This document shows positions 44,956 through 54,375 of a DNA stretch of 64,000 bases, in pieces. The DNA is from Roseibium suaedae. GTDB lineage: Bacteria > Pseudomonadota > Alphaproteobacteria > Rhizobiales > Stappiaceae. Within the stretch, counting starts at the first letter, position 1. Each line of letters begins with the position of its first letter. The DNA is taken from positions 248,001-312,000 of the forward strand of contig NZ_FRBW01000004.1 of assembly GCF_900142725.1 (NCBI RefSeq). Direction: 5' to 3'. Made by a program: the position numbers and the translations under genes. Below the pieces are notes generated by a model. That model was not told the DNA's origin. It did not search any database and saw only the letters and a program-made list of their open reading frames with translations.

Positions 44956-45741
44956 CTAGGCGCCAAGCGTTGCTCCTCCGTCGACCACGATGTCCTGAAG
45001 GGTGATGTGTCCGGCCAGATCGGAGGCCAGGAACAGAACCGTCTCGGAAATGTCGTCAGGCTTTGCCAGCTTGCCAAGCGGAATGCCGAGCTTGAACTGG
45101 TCCGGCAGCCCGTTGATCAGCCGCGTATAGCCTTCTCCGCCGCCGGTCATGGCCTGCAGCATCGGCGTGTCGGTCGATCCGGGGGAAACCAGATTGCAGC
45201 GGACGCCGAAGGGGGCCAACTCCAGTCCGACGCAATGACTGAGGCTCACCATGGCAGCCTTGGACGCGCAATAGGCCGTCATGCCCGAACGCGGCACATG
45301 TGCTGCGTTCGAGGCGATGTTGATGATCGCTCCCGCCCGCTGCGCCTTGAAAGCCCCTATCCATTGCCGGAGCAGATAGAACGGGCCGCTCACATTGACA
45401 TCGAAACAGGCCTGCCAGTCTTCCGGCGAGAGGTCTTCCGCGGGGGCCATTCTCAAAATGCCTGCGGCATTCACCAGAATGTCCAGACCAGCGCGCTCTT
45501 CCCGGAGCCTGTTGCAAACCTCTGCAACAGCTCCCGGATCGGCCAGATCCACCTCAAGAAGCCGGAATGGCAGCCCTGGGCCACCATTCTGCTTGTCCAG
45601 GCCGGTCACGTCGGCGCCTTCCTCGCAGAACCGTTCGGCGATCCGGCGGCCGATGCCACTTGCGGCGCCGGTCACGAGCACACGCTTGCCTGCAAAACGC
45701 AGGGACGGCGAGCCGGACTTCTTTGCCGGATCAGGCAGCAA
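44956..45741 (-). CDS. entA: 2,3-dihydro-2,3-dihydroxybenzoate dehydrogenase (EntA-like)
   Basis: A 261-residue short-chain dehydrogenase. The NAD site is VTGAASGIGRRIAE near residue 21. The Ser/Tyr/Lys set includes YCASKAAM. It ends with the typical DGGATLGA. In this operon it should oxidise 2,3-dihydro-DHB to 2,3-dihydroxybenzoate. The ATG lies inside the end of the isochorismatase gene (11-base overlap), so they are coupled. The specific reaction is from context. Confidence 0.93.
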   Translation of the reverse strand: MLPDPAKKSGSPSLRFAGKRVLVTGAASGIGRRIAERFCEEGADVTGLDKQNGGPGLPFRLLEVDLADPGAVAEVCNRLREERAGLDILVNAAGILRMAPAEDLSPEDWQACFDVNVSGPFYLLRQWIGAFKAQRAGAIINIASNAAHVPRSGMTAYCASKAAMVSLSHCVGLELAPFGVRCNLVSPGSTDTPMLQAMTGGGEGYTRLINGLPDQFKLGIPLGKLAKPDDISETVLFLASDLAGHITLQDIVVDGGATLGA

Positions 45742-46597
45742 GGCGCTTGCTTTCGATCAGGGACCACCAGCCGTTCAGCGTCGGAACCCGGGCGAGTTCG
45801 TCGAACGTGACCAGAATGCCCCGTTCTTTCAATTCTGCTGCAAGCTTCATCACCTGAATGGAATCAAGGCCGTAGAAGATCAGATTCTCTTCAGGGTCGA
45901 GGTCGGCATCATCCTCGATCAGATCCAGCACGTGGCCGCGCAGCCAGTCACGGCTCGGGGCCTCCTGCGACGAGGCATCCGTCAGGCTGGCCGTGTCCGT
46001 CACGGCACCGCAGCGGGTTGCAACATATTTCAGCGCCATGCTGTGTTCGGTTGCCGAGAAGTCGGCAACTGCATCGGCGATCATGAAAGCCTGGATGTCA
46101 TTCATGAAGGCATCGGCAGCTGTCATCATGCAGCCGATATGCGCGTAAATTCCGCCGATAATCAGCTGGTCACGGCCGAGCGCCTTCATGCGGTCCTTCA
46201 GGTCGGAGCGCTGAAACGCACTGTAACGCCACTTGGTCAGCACGACGTCATTCGGGCCAGGTTCCAGACCCTTGACGATCTTCTGCAGCGCCGGGTCGGC
46301 GACCGTCAGTCCGGGGCCCCACATGTCGTTCAGAAGGGCCCGGTCGGCTTCCGGCTGTTCGTGAGGCTGGGCGGTATAGACAACGGGAACCCCATTCCGG
46401 TCAGCCCAGGCGCGGACGCGCTGCAGGTTGGAAATCAGCGTCTGCCGCAGGGGGGCATTTTCATCGTAATAGCGCAGGAAATAGTCCTGCATGTCGTGGA
46501 TCAGAAGAACGGCGCGAGCCGGATCGGGCTTCCACGGCGTCTTGTTGACCGGAAGCTCCTGAGGCATCGGATAGTCTGCAATCACTGGGATAGTCAT
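45731..46597 (-). CDS. entB: Isochorismatase with aryl carrier domain (EntB-like)
   Basis: A 288-residue bifunctional protein of normal EntB length. Residues 1-205 form the isochorismatase domain, with the catalytic Asp in LLIHDMQDYFL and Lys in VLTKWRYSAF near residue 120, followed by GGIYAHIGCM. Residues about 212-288 form the aryl carrier domain, with the phosphopantetheine Ser in FYGLDSIQVM. It hydrolyses isochorismate to 2,3-dihydro-DHB, then carries the activated DHB for the NRPS. It is 9 bases downstream of the DHB-AMP ligase gene. Confidence 0.95.
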   Translation of the reverse strand: MTIPVIADYPMPQELPVNKTPWKPDPARAVLLIHDMQDYFLRYYDENAPLRQTLISNLQRVRAWADRNGVPVVYTAQPHEQPEADRALLNDMWGPGLTVADPALQKIVKGLEPGPNDVVLTKWRYSAFQRSDLKDRMKALGRDQLIIGGIYAHIGCMMTAADAFMNDIQAFMIADAVADFSATEHSMALKYVATRCGAVTDTASLTDASSQEAPSRDWLRGHVLDLIEDDADLDPEENLIFYGLDSIQVMKLAAELKERGILVTFDELARVPTLNGWWSLIESKRLAA

Positions 46598-46606
46598 GGA
46601 AGGCCT

Positions 46607-48241
46607 CTATTGAGTGGGGGCAAGTGAAAATGTCTGAGCAAGCTCGGCGCGAAGCTTCTTCTTGTCGGGCTTGCCAAAAGCTGTGAGGGGAATGGCGTCT
46701 GTGAAGCTGAACCGGTCCGGGAGCTTGTAGTCGGCGACGCCGAGCGCCATCAGATGCCGCCGAAGAGCGACGGGCTTGAGCCCGGCATCCGCAGTGACGA
46801 TGACGGCACAGCTCTTTTCGCCGAGAGACGGATCCTGAATGGCTACCAGTGCGGCTTCGCGCACATCCGGGTGGAGCAGCAGCAGGCTTTCCACTTCTTC
46901 AGCGGCGATTTTCTCGCCACCCCGGTTGATCTGGTCCTTGACCCTTCCTACCACTCGCAGATAGCCGTCCGTTGTCCGGGTCACCAGGTCGCCGGAAAAA
47001 TAGAAGCCATCCTCATCGAAGACGTCCGCATTGTGGTCCGGGCTCTGATAGTAGCCGCGGAAAGTGTAAGGTCCGCGCGTGGCAAGCCGGCCGGCTTCGC
47101 CATCCGTCACGGGCTTCCCATCCTCGCCGACGATCTTGATTTCGTCTGCGGGGCTGATCGGGCGGCCCTGGGTCGTGAAGACAATTTCGTCCGGGTCATC
47201 AAGGCGGGTGTAATTGACGAGCCCTTCAGCCATGCCAAACACCTGCTGCAGCTTGCATCCCAGAACGTCCGGAACCTGCCTTGCATGAGATTCAGGGAAA
47301 TGGGCTCCGCCCACCTGAAGAAGCTTCAGGCTGTCCAGAGCACCGGGATGAGCCGGAGCTGTCTGGAGCCAGAGGTTGACCGCAGAAGGCACGAGCCCGG
47401 TCATGGTGACGCGATGCTTGCGGATCAGCTCGAAACAGGTGAGTGGCTCCGGGCTCGGCGACAGCACGACGCAGCCGCCAGCATGGAACACGCCAAGAGC
47501 CCCCGGGGAGCTCAGCGGGAAATTATGCCCGCAAGGCAACGCGCATAAGAACCGCGTTTCCGGGGTTAGTCCGCAGATTTCCGCACTCGCCCGGACGCTG
47601 TAATCGTAGTCATTGTGTGTCCGGGGGATCAGCTTTGGCGTGCCGGTGCTGCCTCCGGAAAGCTGGAAAAAGGCGACGTCTCCTGCATCTGTCGGCCCAT
47701 GGTCCGGAACAGTGCCCTCGGGCGTTCTGCCGATCCAGAGCGAGAGGCTGGTTTCGGGAGCATCCTCGTCCAGCAGCAGCACCCGTAGTGGCTGCTCGAG
47801 TGTCTCCTGCAAGCCGCCGATAAAGGTGTCGGTCTTGAACAGCTCATGCTGGCGGCTCGCGATCAGAAGTTTCGGTCTGATCTGCTGCACATATGAGGTC
47901 AGTTCGTGCTGCCGGTGGCTGAAGAGCGCGTTGACCGGTGCGATTCCGGCTTTCAGCAGCGCAAAGAAGACGATGTAGAACTCTGCCAGATTGGGCAGCT
48001 GCACCAGAGCCGTGTCGCCTGGCCCCAACCCTTGCAAGGCGAGCCGCGCCGCCAGATTGGAGGAGAGCTGATCGAGCTCCCCGTAGGAGACCGACCGCTC
48101 CCCGCACAAGATCGCCGGTGCGGACGGGCGCAACCGGCATTGATCCTTGAGGATGCGCGTCAGCGGTTGATCGATCCAATAGCCGTTTGCACGATATTGC
48201 CCGGCCAGACCGGCCGGCCAGTGCTGGAAATCGATTGTCAT
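46607..48241 (-). CDS. entE: 2,3-dihydroxybenzoate-AMP ligase (EntE-like)
   Basis: A 544-residue adenylation enzyme of normal EntE length. Motifs are FFQLSGGSTGTPKLIPR (P-loop), QVFGMAEGLVNYTRLDD and the C-terminal hinge RVVGRVKDQINRGGEKIAAEE. It uses ATP to activate DHB and loads it on the aryl carrier of the EntB-like protein. The ATG at 48241 (start MTIDFQHWP) was chosen. The longer open frame upstream is not like the family. It is 32 bases after the isochorismate synthase gene. Confidence 0.95.
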   Translation of the reverse strand: MTIDFQHWPAGLAGQYRANGYWIDQPLTRILKDQCRLRPSAPAILCGERSVSYGELDQLSSNLAARLALQGLGPGDTALVQLPNLAEFYIVFFALLKAGIAPVNALFSHRQHELTSYVQQIRPKLLIASRQHELFKTDTFIGGLQETLEQPLRVLLLDEDAPETSLSLWIGRTPEGTVPDHGPTDAGDVAFFQLSGGSTGTPKLIPRTHNDYDYSVRASAEICGLTPETRFLCALPCGHNFPLSSPGALGVFHAGGCVVLSPSPEPLTCFELIRKHRVTMTGLVPSAVNLWLQTAPAHPGALDSLKLLQVGGAHFPESHARQVPDVLGCKLQQVFGMAEGLVNYTRLDDPDEIVFTTQGRPISPADEIKIVGEDGKPVTDGEAGRLATRGPYTFRGYYQSPDHNADVFDEDGFYFSGDLVTRTTDGYLRVVGRVKDQINRGGEKIAAEEVESLLLLHPDVREAALVAIQDPSLGEKSCAVIVTADAGLKPVALRRHLMALGVADYKLPDRFSFTDAIPLTAFGKPDKKKLRAELAQTFSLAPTQ

Positions 48242-48273
48242 GTGAGATCCTGGATTCTGGAACTGCCGCAGGT

Positions 48274-49455
48274 TCAGGCGGCGATGCCGCAAGCCTTCAG
48301 CATCGTGCCGAGCTTGGTCTGAACTTCCGCCCACTCGGTGTCCGGCTGGGACGCCTCGACGATACCGGCGCCAGCGAACAGTTTGATCCTGTCCCTGTCC
48401 ACGATGCCGCAGCGGATGGTAATCGCCCATTCCCCGTTGCCCTCTGCATCGCACCAGCCGACAAGCCCGGTGAACAATCCCCGCTCGAACGGCTCGACAA
48501 ACCGGATCAGCCGGTGGGCCAGCTCGGTCGGGAACCCGCAGACGGCTGGGGTCGGGTGAAGCAGACTGGCAAGCTGCAGGACCGTCATCGATGGATCGCT
48601 GATCTGTCCTTCGATCCGGGTGGACAGGTGCCACAGGGCGGCCGTGCTCAGAAGTGAAGGGGCTTCCGGGACGCTGATTTCCGAGCAATAGGGCGTCAGA
48701 ATGCGCTGGATGTCCTGCACGACCAGGCTGTGCTCGTACTGGTCCTTTTCGGAGCGCAGCAGCAATTCAGCGGTCGCCTTGTCAGCAGAAGGATCGGCGA
48801 GGCGCTTTGTGGAGCCTGCCAGAGGATTGGAGAGGAACTTGCGTCCTTGCTTGCGGATGAGCAGTTCCGGGCTGACGCCAATCAGGTCTCCACCCTCGGG
48901 CAGAGGGATCTGGAACTGGTAGCCATCCTTGTTCTGCGCCCTGAGACTTGCCAGCAACCCGCCGACATCCACCGGTTCGGCGAACTGCAGTTCCCGCACC
49001 ACCGACAGGACCGCCTTGCGGACGTCACTGTGCTGGAAATTCACGATGGCATGTTGGACAGCCCGTTTGAATCCAGCCTCGTCAGGATAGCTCTTCTGGC
49101 TGACAAGATCCGGCATTTCTCGAGCAAAGTCAGAAGCTTCTCCTGGCTCTCCTCGTGTCCGCCACTCATGCTGTTCCGGGACATAGAGACAGGATTCGTC
49201 TGCGAGATCGAACGGGATTGCCCCGATGACGACCGGGTTCTCCTGACCCGCCCTTCGGGCACGCTCCAGTGCAGCTTCCACAGCGTTCTGGAACAGGGCT
49301 CCGGCGGTATTGCCGCTCCTGACAGGGACCTGGATTCGCTCCCGGATACCCTCAGCATGCAGCTCCGTATTACCTGATGTGAAAAGAAACTTTCCCTTGG
49401 CTTCAGGCTGGGGGAGTGCGGCCTCAAAGGGCGCCGCTTGCGCTAGGGTTGTCAT
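48274..49455 (-). CDS. entC: Isochorismate synthase (EntC-like)
   Basis: A 393-residue chorismate-using enzyme, near the usual EntC length. Marks are [20 protein letters not shown], the conserved [21 protein letters not shown], a Glu/Lys set including [12 protein letters not shown], and the C-terminal [11 protein letters not shown] and [12 protein letters not shown]. It turns chorismate to isochorismate, the first step to DHB. The ATG at 49455 follows AGGAGACG. It is the first gene of the minus-strand operon, behind the shared operator at 49496. Confidence 0.95.
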   Translation of the reverse strand: MTTLAQAAPFEAALPQPEAKGKFLFTSGNTELHAEGIRERIQVPVRSGNTAGALFQNAVEAALERARRAGQENPVVIGAIPFDLADESCLYVPEQHEWRTRGEPGEASDFAREMPDLVSQKSYPDEAGFKRAVQHAIVNFQHSDVRKAVLSVVRELQFAEPVDVGGLLASLRAQNKDGYQFQIPLPEGGDLIGVSPELLIRKQGRKFLSNPLAGSTKRLADPSADKATAELLLRSEKDQYEHSLVVQDIQRILTPYCSEISVPEAPSLLSTAALWHLSTRIEGQISDPSMTVLQLASLLHPTPAVCGFPTELAHRLIRFVEPFERGLFTGLVGWCDAEGNGEWAITIRCGIVDRDRIKLFAGAGIVEASQPDTEWAEVQTKLGTMLKACGIAA

Positions 49456-49477
49456 GGAGCGTCTCCTATATGACCGG

Positions 49478-49505
49478 TTGACCCATGCGAATACTTGAGT
49501 ATTGT
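49478..49505 (+). promoter_or_regulatory. Putative promoter of the plus-strand NRPS genes
   Basis: TTGACC-N16-TATTGT, about 30 bases before the ATG at 49536. The -10 lies inside the candidate operator, so a bound repressor would shut it. Confidence 0.45.
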
Positions 49506-49510
49506 ACTCA
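49496..49510. promoter_or_regulatory. Candidate iron operator between the divergent biosynthetic operons
   Basis: TGAGTA-TTG-TACTCA, an inverted repeat with 6-base arms and a TGA-N9-TCA core, sharing its half-site with the receptor site at 41184. It sits 40 bases from the entC ATG and 25 bases from the NRPS ATG, so one site could govern both operons. Confidence 0.6.
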
Positions 49511-49535
49511 TGTTTTGTCAATACCAAAAGTCGCA

Positions 49536-51188
49536 ATGAAAAATCTCACACCCATGCAGGCCGCCTATTGGACTGGACGCCAGGCCACAGGTTTCCTGGG
49601 AAATGTTTCGGCCCATCTTTATGTGGAATTCGGCTGCGGTCGCATCGCGGTTGATCGGCTTGAGGCCGCCCTTCGTGCGACCTGCAAAGCCCATCCAATG
49701 CTGCGCATGCGCATCACCGATGATGGGCAGCAAGTCATTGGTGAAATTGAGAAAAGTCCTTTTCTAGAGGTCGAGGATCTGACGGCCCTCTCCCCTGAAT
49801 CGCAGCAGATACGGCTCGCCGAGAAGCGCCGCCTCTGGACGGGCCGGTCCCTTGATCTCAGCCGCGGAGAAGCAGCGGCTTTCGGCGTCAGCCTGCTAAC
49901 TGACACGTCCTGCCGGCTCCATGTCGATACGGACATGGCTGCCATCGACCCCCCGAGTTTTTGTCTCATTGTCGAAAGCCTGGCCCAGTTCTACGAGGCT
50001 CTCGACTCTGATGGACGCAAGCCATCTGCCACCTACTTTGACTGGCTGGACGCCAAGGCTGCGGATCCGGAGCTCGCCAAAAGGCAGGCGGAGGACAAAG
50101 CCTGGTGGAAGACGCACCTGGAGGAGATCCCACCCGCACCCAGCCTGCCGGCGAGAGCGGCGGGGCAATCGGCTCGAAGCGGCAGGCGCGCAGCGCAGCT
50201 TTCCAGCAATGAGCGCAAGTCACTGGAACGGTCGGCACGGGATCTGCGCATCACGTCCTCTGCCCTGATGCTGGGTCTTTTCGCCGCCGTGATCGGCAAG
50301 GCGACGGGCGACCAGAGGTTCCGGCTCAATGTTCCGATGTTCTGGCGCGAGCCCTATGTGGCGGACGTCGGCCGGATCGTCGGGGATTTTTCCAATGTTC
50401 TCATTCTCGGTGTCGATCTGGCGCCTGAGGCGAGTCTGGCAGACCTGAGCCAATGTCTGGCGGGTCGGCTGCGCGATCTCCTCGCCCATTCTGCCTATCC
50501 GGGGGTCAGCGTGACGCGCGATCTCTCGCGTCTTCACAGGTCCCTGCAGACTGCGCCCATCGTCTTTACCGCCGGACTGGACCTGCCCGAAGGAGATCTG
50601 TTCTCCGAACGTGTTGCCCGGGTGTTCGGGCCCATGATCTGGGCCATTTCCGAAGGCCCACAAGTTGCGCTCGATGCACAGGTCGCGGCGTTGGATGGCG
50701 GTATCCTGATCAATTGGGACATCCGTTATGACGCCTTGCCAGATGCCTGGATCGACGCGGCATTCGACAACTTCGTGTCTCTCGTGAAAGCCGTCGCCGC
50801 GGACCCTCGGACGCTGAAGCTTCCTGCGGCAAGTCTTCAGGCCGAAACCGCAACAGAAGTGTCCGGCAGAAGTCAGACGGAGCGCATGATCTGCGAGTTG
50901 CTCGGACGTCTTGTGCCGGGAGTGCGGCAAACTGGGCAAGGCCAGCAGACAATTGGGCAGCTCGGCCTTTCCGCCGAAGACAAGCGGGAGCTCACCGCGT
51001 TTCTTCAGCGCTACATCCCCTCTGCCTCCATTCACCCGGCAGATATCCCGCCGGAATGCTCCGTGGCCGCGCTCGCCGGTTTGATCAGTAAGAGGTCGCA
51101 AGGCGCTTCCGAAAGAGTGGCCCAGGCGTTCCTGGCTGCAATCACCCCTTCAGCTCGAGTGACTGCCAGCACAGAGCCGGCAGAATAA
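49536..51188 (+). CDS. Stand-alone NRPS heterocyclization (Cy) protein with degenerate carrier-like tail
   Basis: A 550-residue protein. Residues 1-430 form an NRPS condensation-type fold that starts LTPMQAAYWTGRQ. The active-site motif is DMAAIDPPS at residues 133-141, which fits the heterocyclization form D-x4-D-x2-S, not HHxxxDG. Such domains join an acyl group to Cys/Ser/Thr and close a thiazoline or oxazoline. The last 100 residues resemble a carrier domain, but in an ungapped alignment an Ala takes the place of the phosphopantetheine Ser (LGLSAED). The ATG at 49536 was chosen by family start. It is the first plus-strand gene after the shared operator, 14 bases before the next one. Confidence 0.85.
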   Translation: MKNLTPMQAAYWTGRQATGFLGNVSAHLYVEFGCGRIAVDRLEAALRATCKAHPMLRMRITDDGQQVIGEIEKSPFLEVEDLTALSPESQQIRLAEKRRLWTGRSLDLSRGEAAAFGVSLLTDTSCRLHVDTDMAAIDPPSFCLIVESLAQFYEALDSDGRKPSATYFDWLDAKAADPELAKRQAEDKAWWKTHLEEIPPAPSLPARAAGQSARSGRRAAQLSSNERKSLERSARDLRITSSALMLGLFAAVIGKATGDQRFRLNVPMFWREPYVADVGRIVGDFSNVLILGVDLAPEASLADLSQCLAGRLRDLLAHSAYPGVSVTRDLSRLHRSLQTAPIVFTAGLDLPEGDLFSERVARVFGPMIWAISEGPQVALDAQVAALDGGILINWDIRYDALPDAWIDAAFDNFVSLVKAVAADPRTLKLPAASLQAETATEVSGRSQTERMICELLGRLVPGVRQTGQGQQTIGQLGLSAEDKRELTAFLQRYIPSASIHPADIPPECSVAALAGLISKRSQGASERVAQAFLAAITPSARVTASTEPAE

Positions 51189-51202
51189 CCCTGGAAAGAT
51201 AC

Positions 51203-54200
51203 ATGGTATCCGAACTGACGTCCCTTCAGCGCGCCTACCTTCTCGGCAGAGGCGAGCATGTTCCCCTTGGCGGTGTTGCCATGCAGGAGTTCCGTGAGTA
51301 TCGCGGCGCTCTCGATCTTGCCCTTTTCGAGGAAAGGCTGCACCGCCTTGCCGAAAGTCATGAAAGTCTGCGGACCGTCATCGATGCGGACACCGCATCA
51401 AGCCATGTGCTGGAAAATCCGGTTCTGAGTTTTTCCTTTATCGACCTTGGCGGCCTGTCTGCCGAAGCTGCCGAGCGCGAGCTTGAAAGGCGGAAGCAGG
51501 ATTTCACCCATAAGCTGTTCGATCTGGCGACACCGCCCTGGCAGGTGATCGCCTTCCGCTTGCCGGAGACCAAAGAGGGAAGCTGCGACAGCCACGCGCT
51601 CTTCTTCCGGTTCGATGCCCTGGTCCTCGACGGACATTCCATCGCCGCCCTGATGAAGGAATTGTTTGAAGACACCGGAGGCGGGGCGGCTGTCCCCGGT
51701 CAGGTGCAGGCGGAAAAAGCGCCAGCACCGGAAGCGATTGAGGCGGATGCGGCCTATTGGCGACGCAAGCTGGCATCCTATGATGGCCCGCCAGAGCTTC
51801 CCTGGAAGGCGACTCTGGAGACGATCAGAACCTCCCGATACGAGCGGGCCGGACTGAGTATCGGCAAGGACCGGTTCAGCCAGCTGACACGCCTGGGGGC
51901 AAAGGCGGGGCTGTTCCGCAATTCCACCCTTTCGGCCGTCATTCTTGAAGTCCTGTCCCTCTGGGTGAGTGAAGGCGACCTTTATCTCGGCGTGCCCGCT
52001 GCCCCCCGGTCTGCAGAGGGCTATGCCAACCGGTCGACCTTCTTTGCGCTTAGGTGGGGCAAGGACAGGGATGTGCCCCTGGCCGAAAGGGCTGCCCTGC
52101 TTCAGCGGGACGTGCTGGAAGGGCTGGAACATCTGGCCTTTTCAGGTGTTGCGATCAACCGGCATCTGATGGAGGCTGGAGCTTCGGGCCGCGGGGTTGC
52201 TCTGCCGGTGGTTCTGACGAACGGTCTTGGCTGGCCGGTTCTCGATCCGGGTGCCGCCGTCAGGCTGCATGACAACCTGACGCAGACGCCTCAGGTCGCA
52301 ATGGACATTCGCCTTTCCCTTGCGCCGGATGGCGGTCTCTCCATCGATATCGACTATGCGGTGGAGGCGCTGGATCGTGCGGTCATCGAGGATATCCTGT
52401 CGGCGCTCGACAAGGCGGTCACACAGATCTGCGAAAGCGGCGCCTTGCATGTGGAGGCCCGCTGTATCCTTGATCTCGGCCACTACCGCTTCAATGAGGC
52501 GGAGGACCAGTACGCTCCTGGCTTTTCCCTGCAGAAAATCGCGGATCATCTCTTCACGGCCGCCTCCGGACAAACAGCCCTTATCCATGGCTCTGACAGG
52601 ATTTCCTACAAGGAACTTGGAAGAGGCGTGCACAAGGCTCTGACCTTCCTCGACCAGCGGAACATCACAAGAGGGCAGGTTGTCATTCTGGCGCTGCCGC
52701 GCTCGCCAGAGCAGACGATGATCATGCTGGCCTGCGCGCTCAGAGGCATCATCTGGGTTCCTGTCGATGCCAGCGCACCGCAGGAGCGGCGGAAGTTCAT
52801 GTTCGGCAACTGCATCCCCGGCCAGATCATCGGGATTGAGGCTGTGGAGGGCTATGAGGTCATCTCACCGGCAACCGTTCTTGCGCAGGAGGGGGCGGGC
52901 GATCCATTTGCCCTGATAGCGCCGCTTCAGGACCTCTCCTCAAGTCCGGACGCAGCCTATTACCTCTATACCTCCGGCACGACGGGAAAGCCCAAGTGCG
53001 TCGTTCTGTCGAACCGGTCAACCGACAACGTCATCACCAGCACCAACAGGGAATGGGAGATCACTTCGGGTGACGTTTTCCTGTCCGTGAGCCCGCTGCA
53101 TCACGATATGTCCGTCTACGAGGTTTTGGGCTGCCTGACGGCGGGTGCCACCCTCGTTCAGCCCGTTCAGGGCGAAGAAAAGGATGCGGTCCGCTGGAAC
53201 CAGCTGATCGCAGAACATGGCGTGACAATCTGGTCGTCAGTGCCGACAATTCTGGAAATGCTTTTGTCCTGCCGGCAGGGGACGGAACTGGACAGCCTGC
53301 GTCTGATCAATCAGGGCGGCGACTATCTGAAGCCGGCGGTTATCGCCGAGCTGAGGCGCACAAACCCGTCGGCCCGCTTGAGTTCCATCGGTGGCCCGAC
53401 GGAAACCACCATCTGGAGCATCTGGCACCGGATTTGTCCCGAAGACACGGGAAATATTCCCTATGGCCGCCCGCTTCCTGCGACGAGCTACTTTGTCCTG
53501 AATGAGCGGGGGGATCATTGCCCGACCGGTGTCGTTGGCCGGATCCATTCGTCTGGGGTGAGTACGGCTCTCGGATACCTGGAGCAGGGCGCCCTGCATC
53601 AGCATGACTTCATTACGATTACCGATGAGCACGGCGAGACTATGCGCGCGTTCCGCTCCGGTGACCGGGGAAAATACCGTCCGGACGGGCTTATTCTCTT
53701 CGACAGCCGTGTCCAGGGATACATCAAGGTGCGCGGCGTCAGGATTTCCATTCCGGATGTCGAGAACGCCCTGGTGACCCATCCCCATGTCGCCCGGATT
53801 CTCCTGGCGGATCTGGGGGACGAAAGACGCGGGGAAACGGAACTCGGTGCCCTTTACGAGCCTGTCGCGGGGGCTGATCTGACCGATGCGGATCTGCGCA
53901 ATTATGCCCGTCAGCACCTGCAGGAATCCCATATTCCGTCCCGCTTCCTGAAGGTGGACAGCATTCCGCTTTCCGCAAATGGCAAGCCGGACAGGCGGCG
54001 GGCCAGAGAGCTTCTTTCGGCCTCCAGTCCCAGGCAGCCATCCGGGGGATCCGAAACGGCGCTTCCGGGCAGCCGGGTGCTCGACATCTATCTGGACGTG
54101 GTCGGGCAGGGCACGAGACCAGCCGCTGATGGCGCCACCGACTTCCTGACGCTCGGACTGCTGCCCTCTCATCTGAAGCAGATTTCCTCCCGGCTTTCCG

Positions 54201-54292
54201 AGGAATTCGGTGTCGCCCTGCCGCCCAGGGAGCTGCTCAGATGCCGGAACGCCAACCAGGTGGAACAACTCGTGGCCGCAGGCCGCAGTTGA
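51203..54292 (+). CDS. NRPS: Cy - adenylation - degenerate carrier (AngR-like order)
   Basis: A 1029-residue protein. The Cy domain (residues 1-430) has DALVLDGHS at 138-146, again D-x4-D-x2-S. The adenylation domain (about 450-940) has A3 LYTSGTTGKPKC, A5 GGPTETT, A7 YRPDG with RVQGYIKVRG, and A10 LSANGKPDRR. Hand-read pocket residues (D, M, Y, S, I, Q, I, I, W, plus Lys of A10) lie closer to the Cys code than to the Thr or Ser codes. The carrier region (about 960-1029) reads LGLLPSHL, where the canonical Ser position is Pro. A similar Cy-A-broken-carrier order is known for AngR of anguibactin. Amino acid and partner carrier are inferred. Confidence 0.87.
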   Translation: MVSELTSLQRAYLLGRGEHVPLGGVAMQEFREYRGALDLALFEERLHRLAESHESLRTVIDADTASSHVLENPVLSFSFIDLGGLSAEAAERELERRKQDFTHKLFDLATPPWQVIAFRLPETKEGSCDSHALFFRFDALVLDGHSIAALMKELFEDTGGGAAVPGQVQAEKAPAPEAIEADAAYWRRKLASYDGPPELPWKATLETIRTSRYERAGLSIGKDRFSQLTRLGAKAGLFRNSTLSAVILEVLSLWVSEGDLYLGVPAAPRSAEGYANRSTFFALRWGKDRDVPLAERAALLQRDVLEGLEHLAFSGVAINRHLMEAGASGRGVALPVVLTNGLGWPVLDPGAAVRLHDNLTQTPQVAMDIRLSLAPDGGLSIDIDYAVEALDRAVIEDILSALDKAVTQICESGALHVEARCILDLGHYRFNEAEDQYAPGFSLQKIADHLFTAASGQTALIHGSDRISYKELGRGVHKALTFLDQRNITRGQVVILALPRSPEQTMIMLACALRGIIWVPVDASAPQERRKFMFGNCIPGQIIGIEAVEGYEVISPATVLAQEGAGDPFALIAPLQDLSSSPDAAYYLYTSGTTGKPKCVVLSNRSTDNVITSTNREWEITSGDVFLSVSPLHHDMSVYEVLGCLTAGATLVQPVQGEEKDAVRWNQLIAEHGVTIWSSVPTILEMLLSCRQGTELDSLRLINQGGDYLKPAVIAELRRTNPSARLSSIGGPTETTIWSIWHRICPEDTGNIPYGRPLPATSYFVLNERGDHCPTGVVGRIHSSGVSTALGYLEQGALHQHDFITITDEHGETMRAFRSGDRGKYRPDGLILFDSRVQGYIKVRGVRISIPDVENALVTHPHVARILLADLGDERRGETELGALYEPVAGADLTDADLRNYARQHLQESHIPSRFLKVDSIPLSANGKPDRRRARELLSASSPRQPSGGSETALPGSRVLDIYLDVVGQGTRPAADGATDFLTLGLLPSHLKQISSRLSEEFGVALPPRELLRCRNANQVEQLVAAGRS

Positions 54293-54375
54293 CCAGACAG
54301 AACCCGAGCCGCCTCATTCTCCGGGAAACGGCGCAATGACGTTTCATCCGTATCGACACACAAGGAGTACTGTTC

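Noticed and set aside
48242-48688. A longer N-terminus of the DHB-AMP ligase frame (to 48688).
   Set aside because: It overlaps the isochorismate synthase gene in another frame and is unlike the EntE start.
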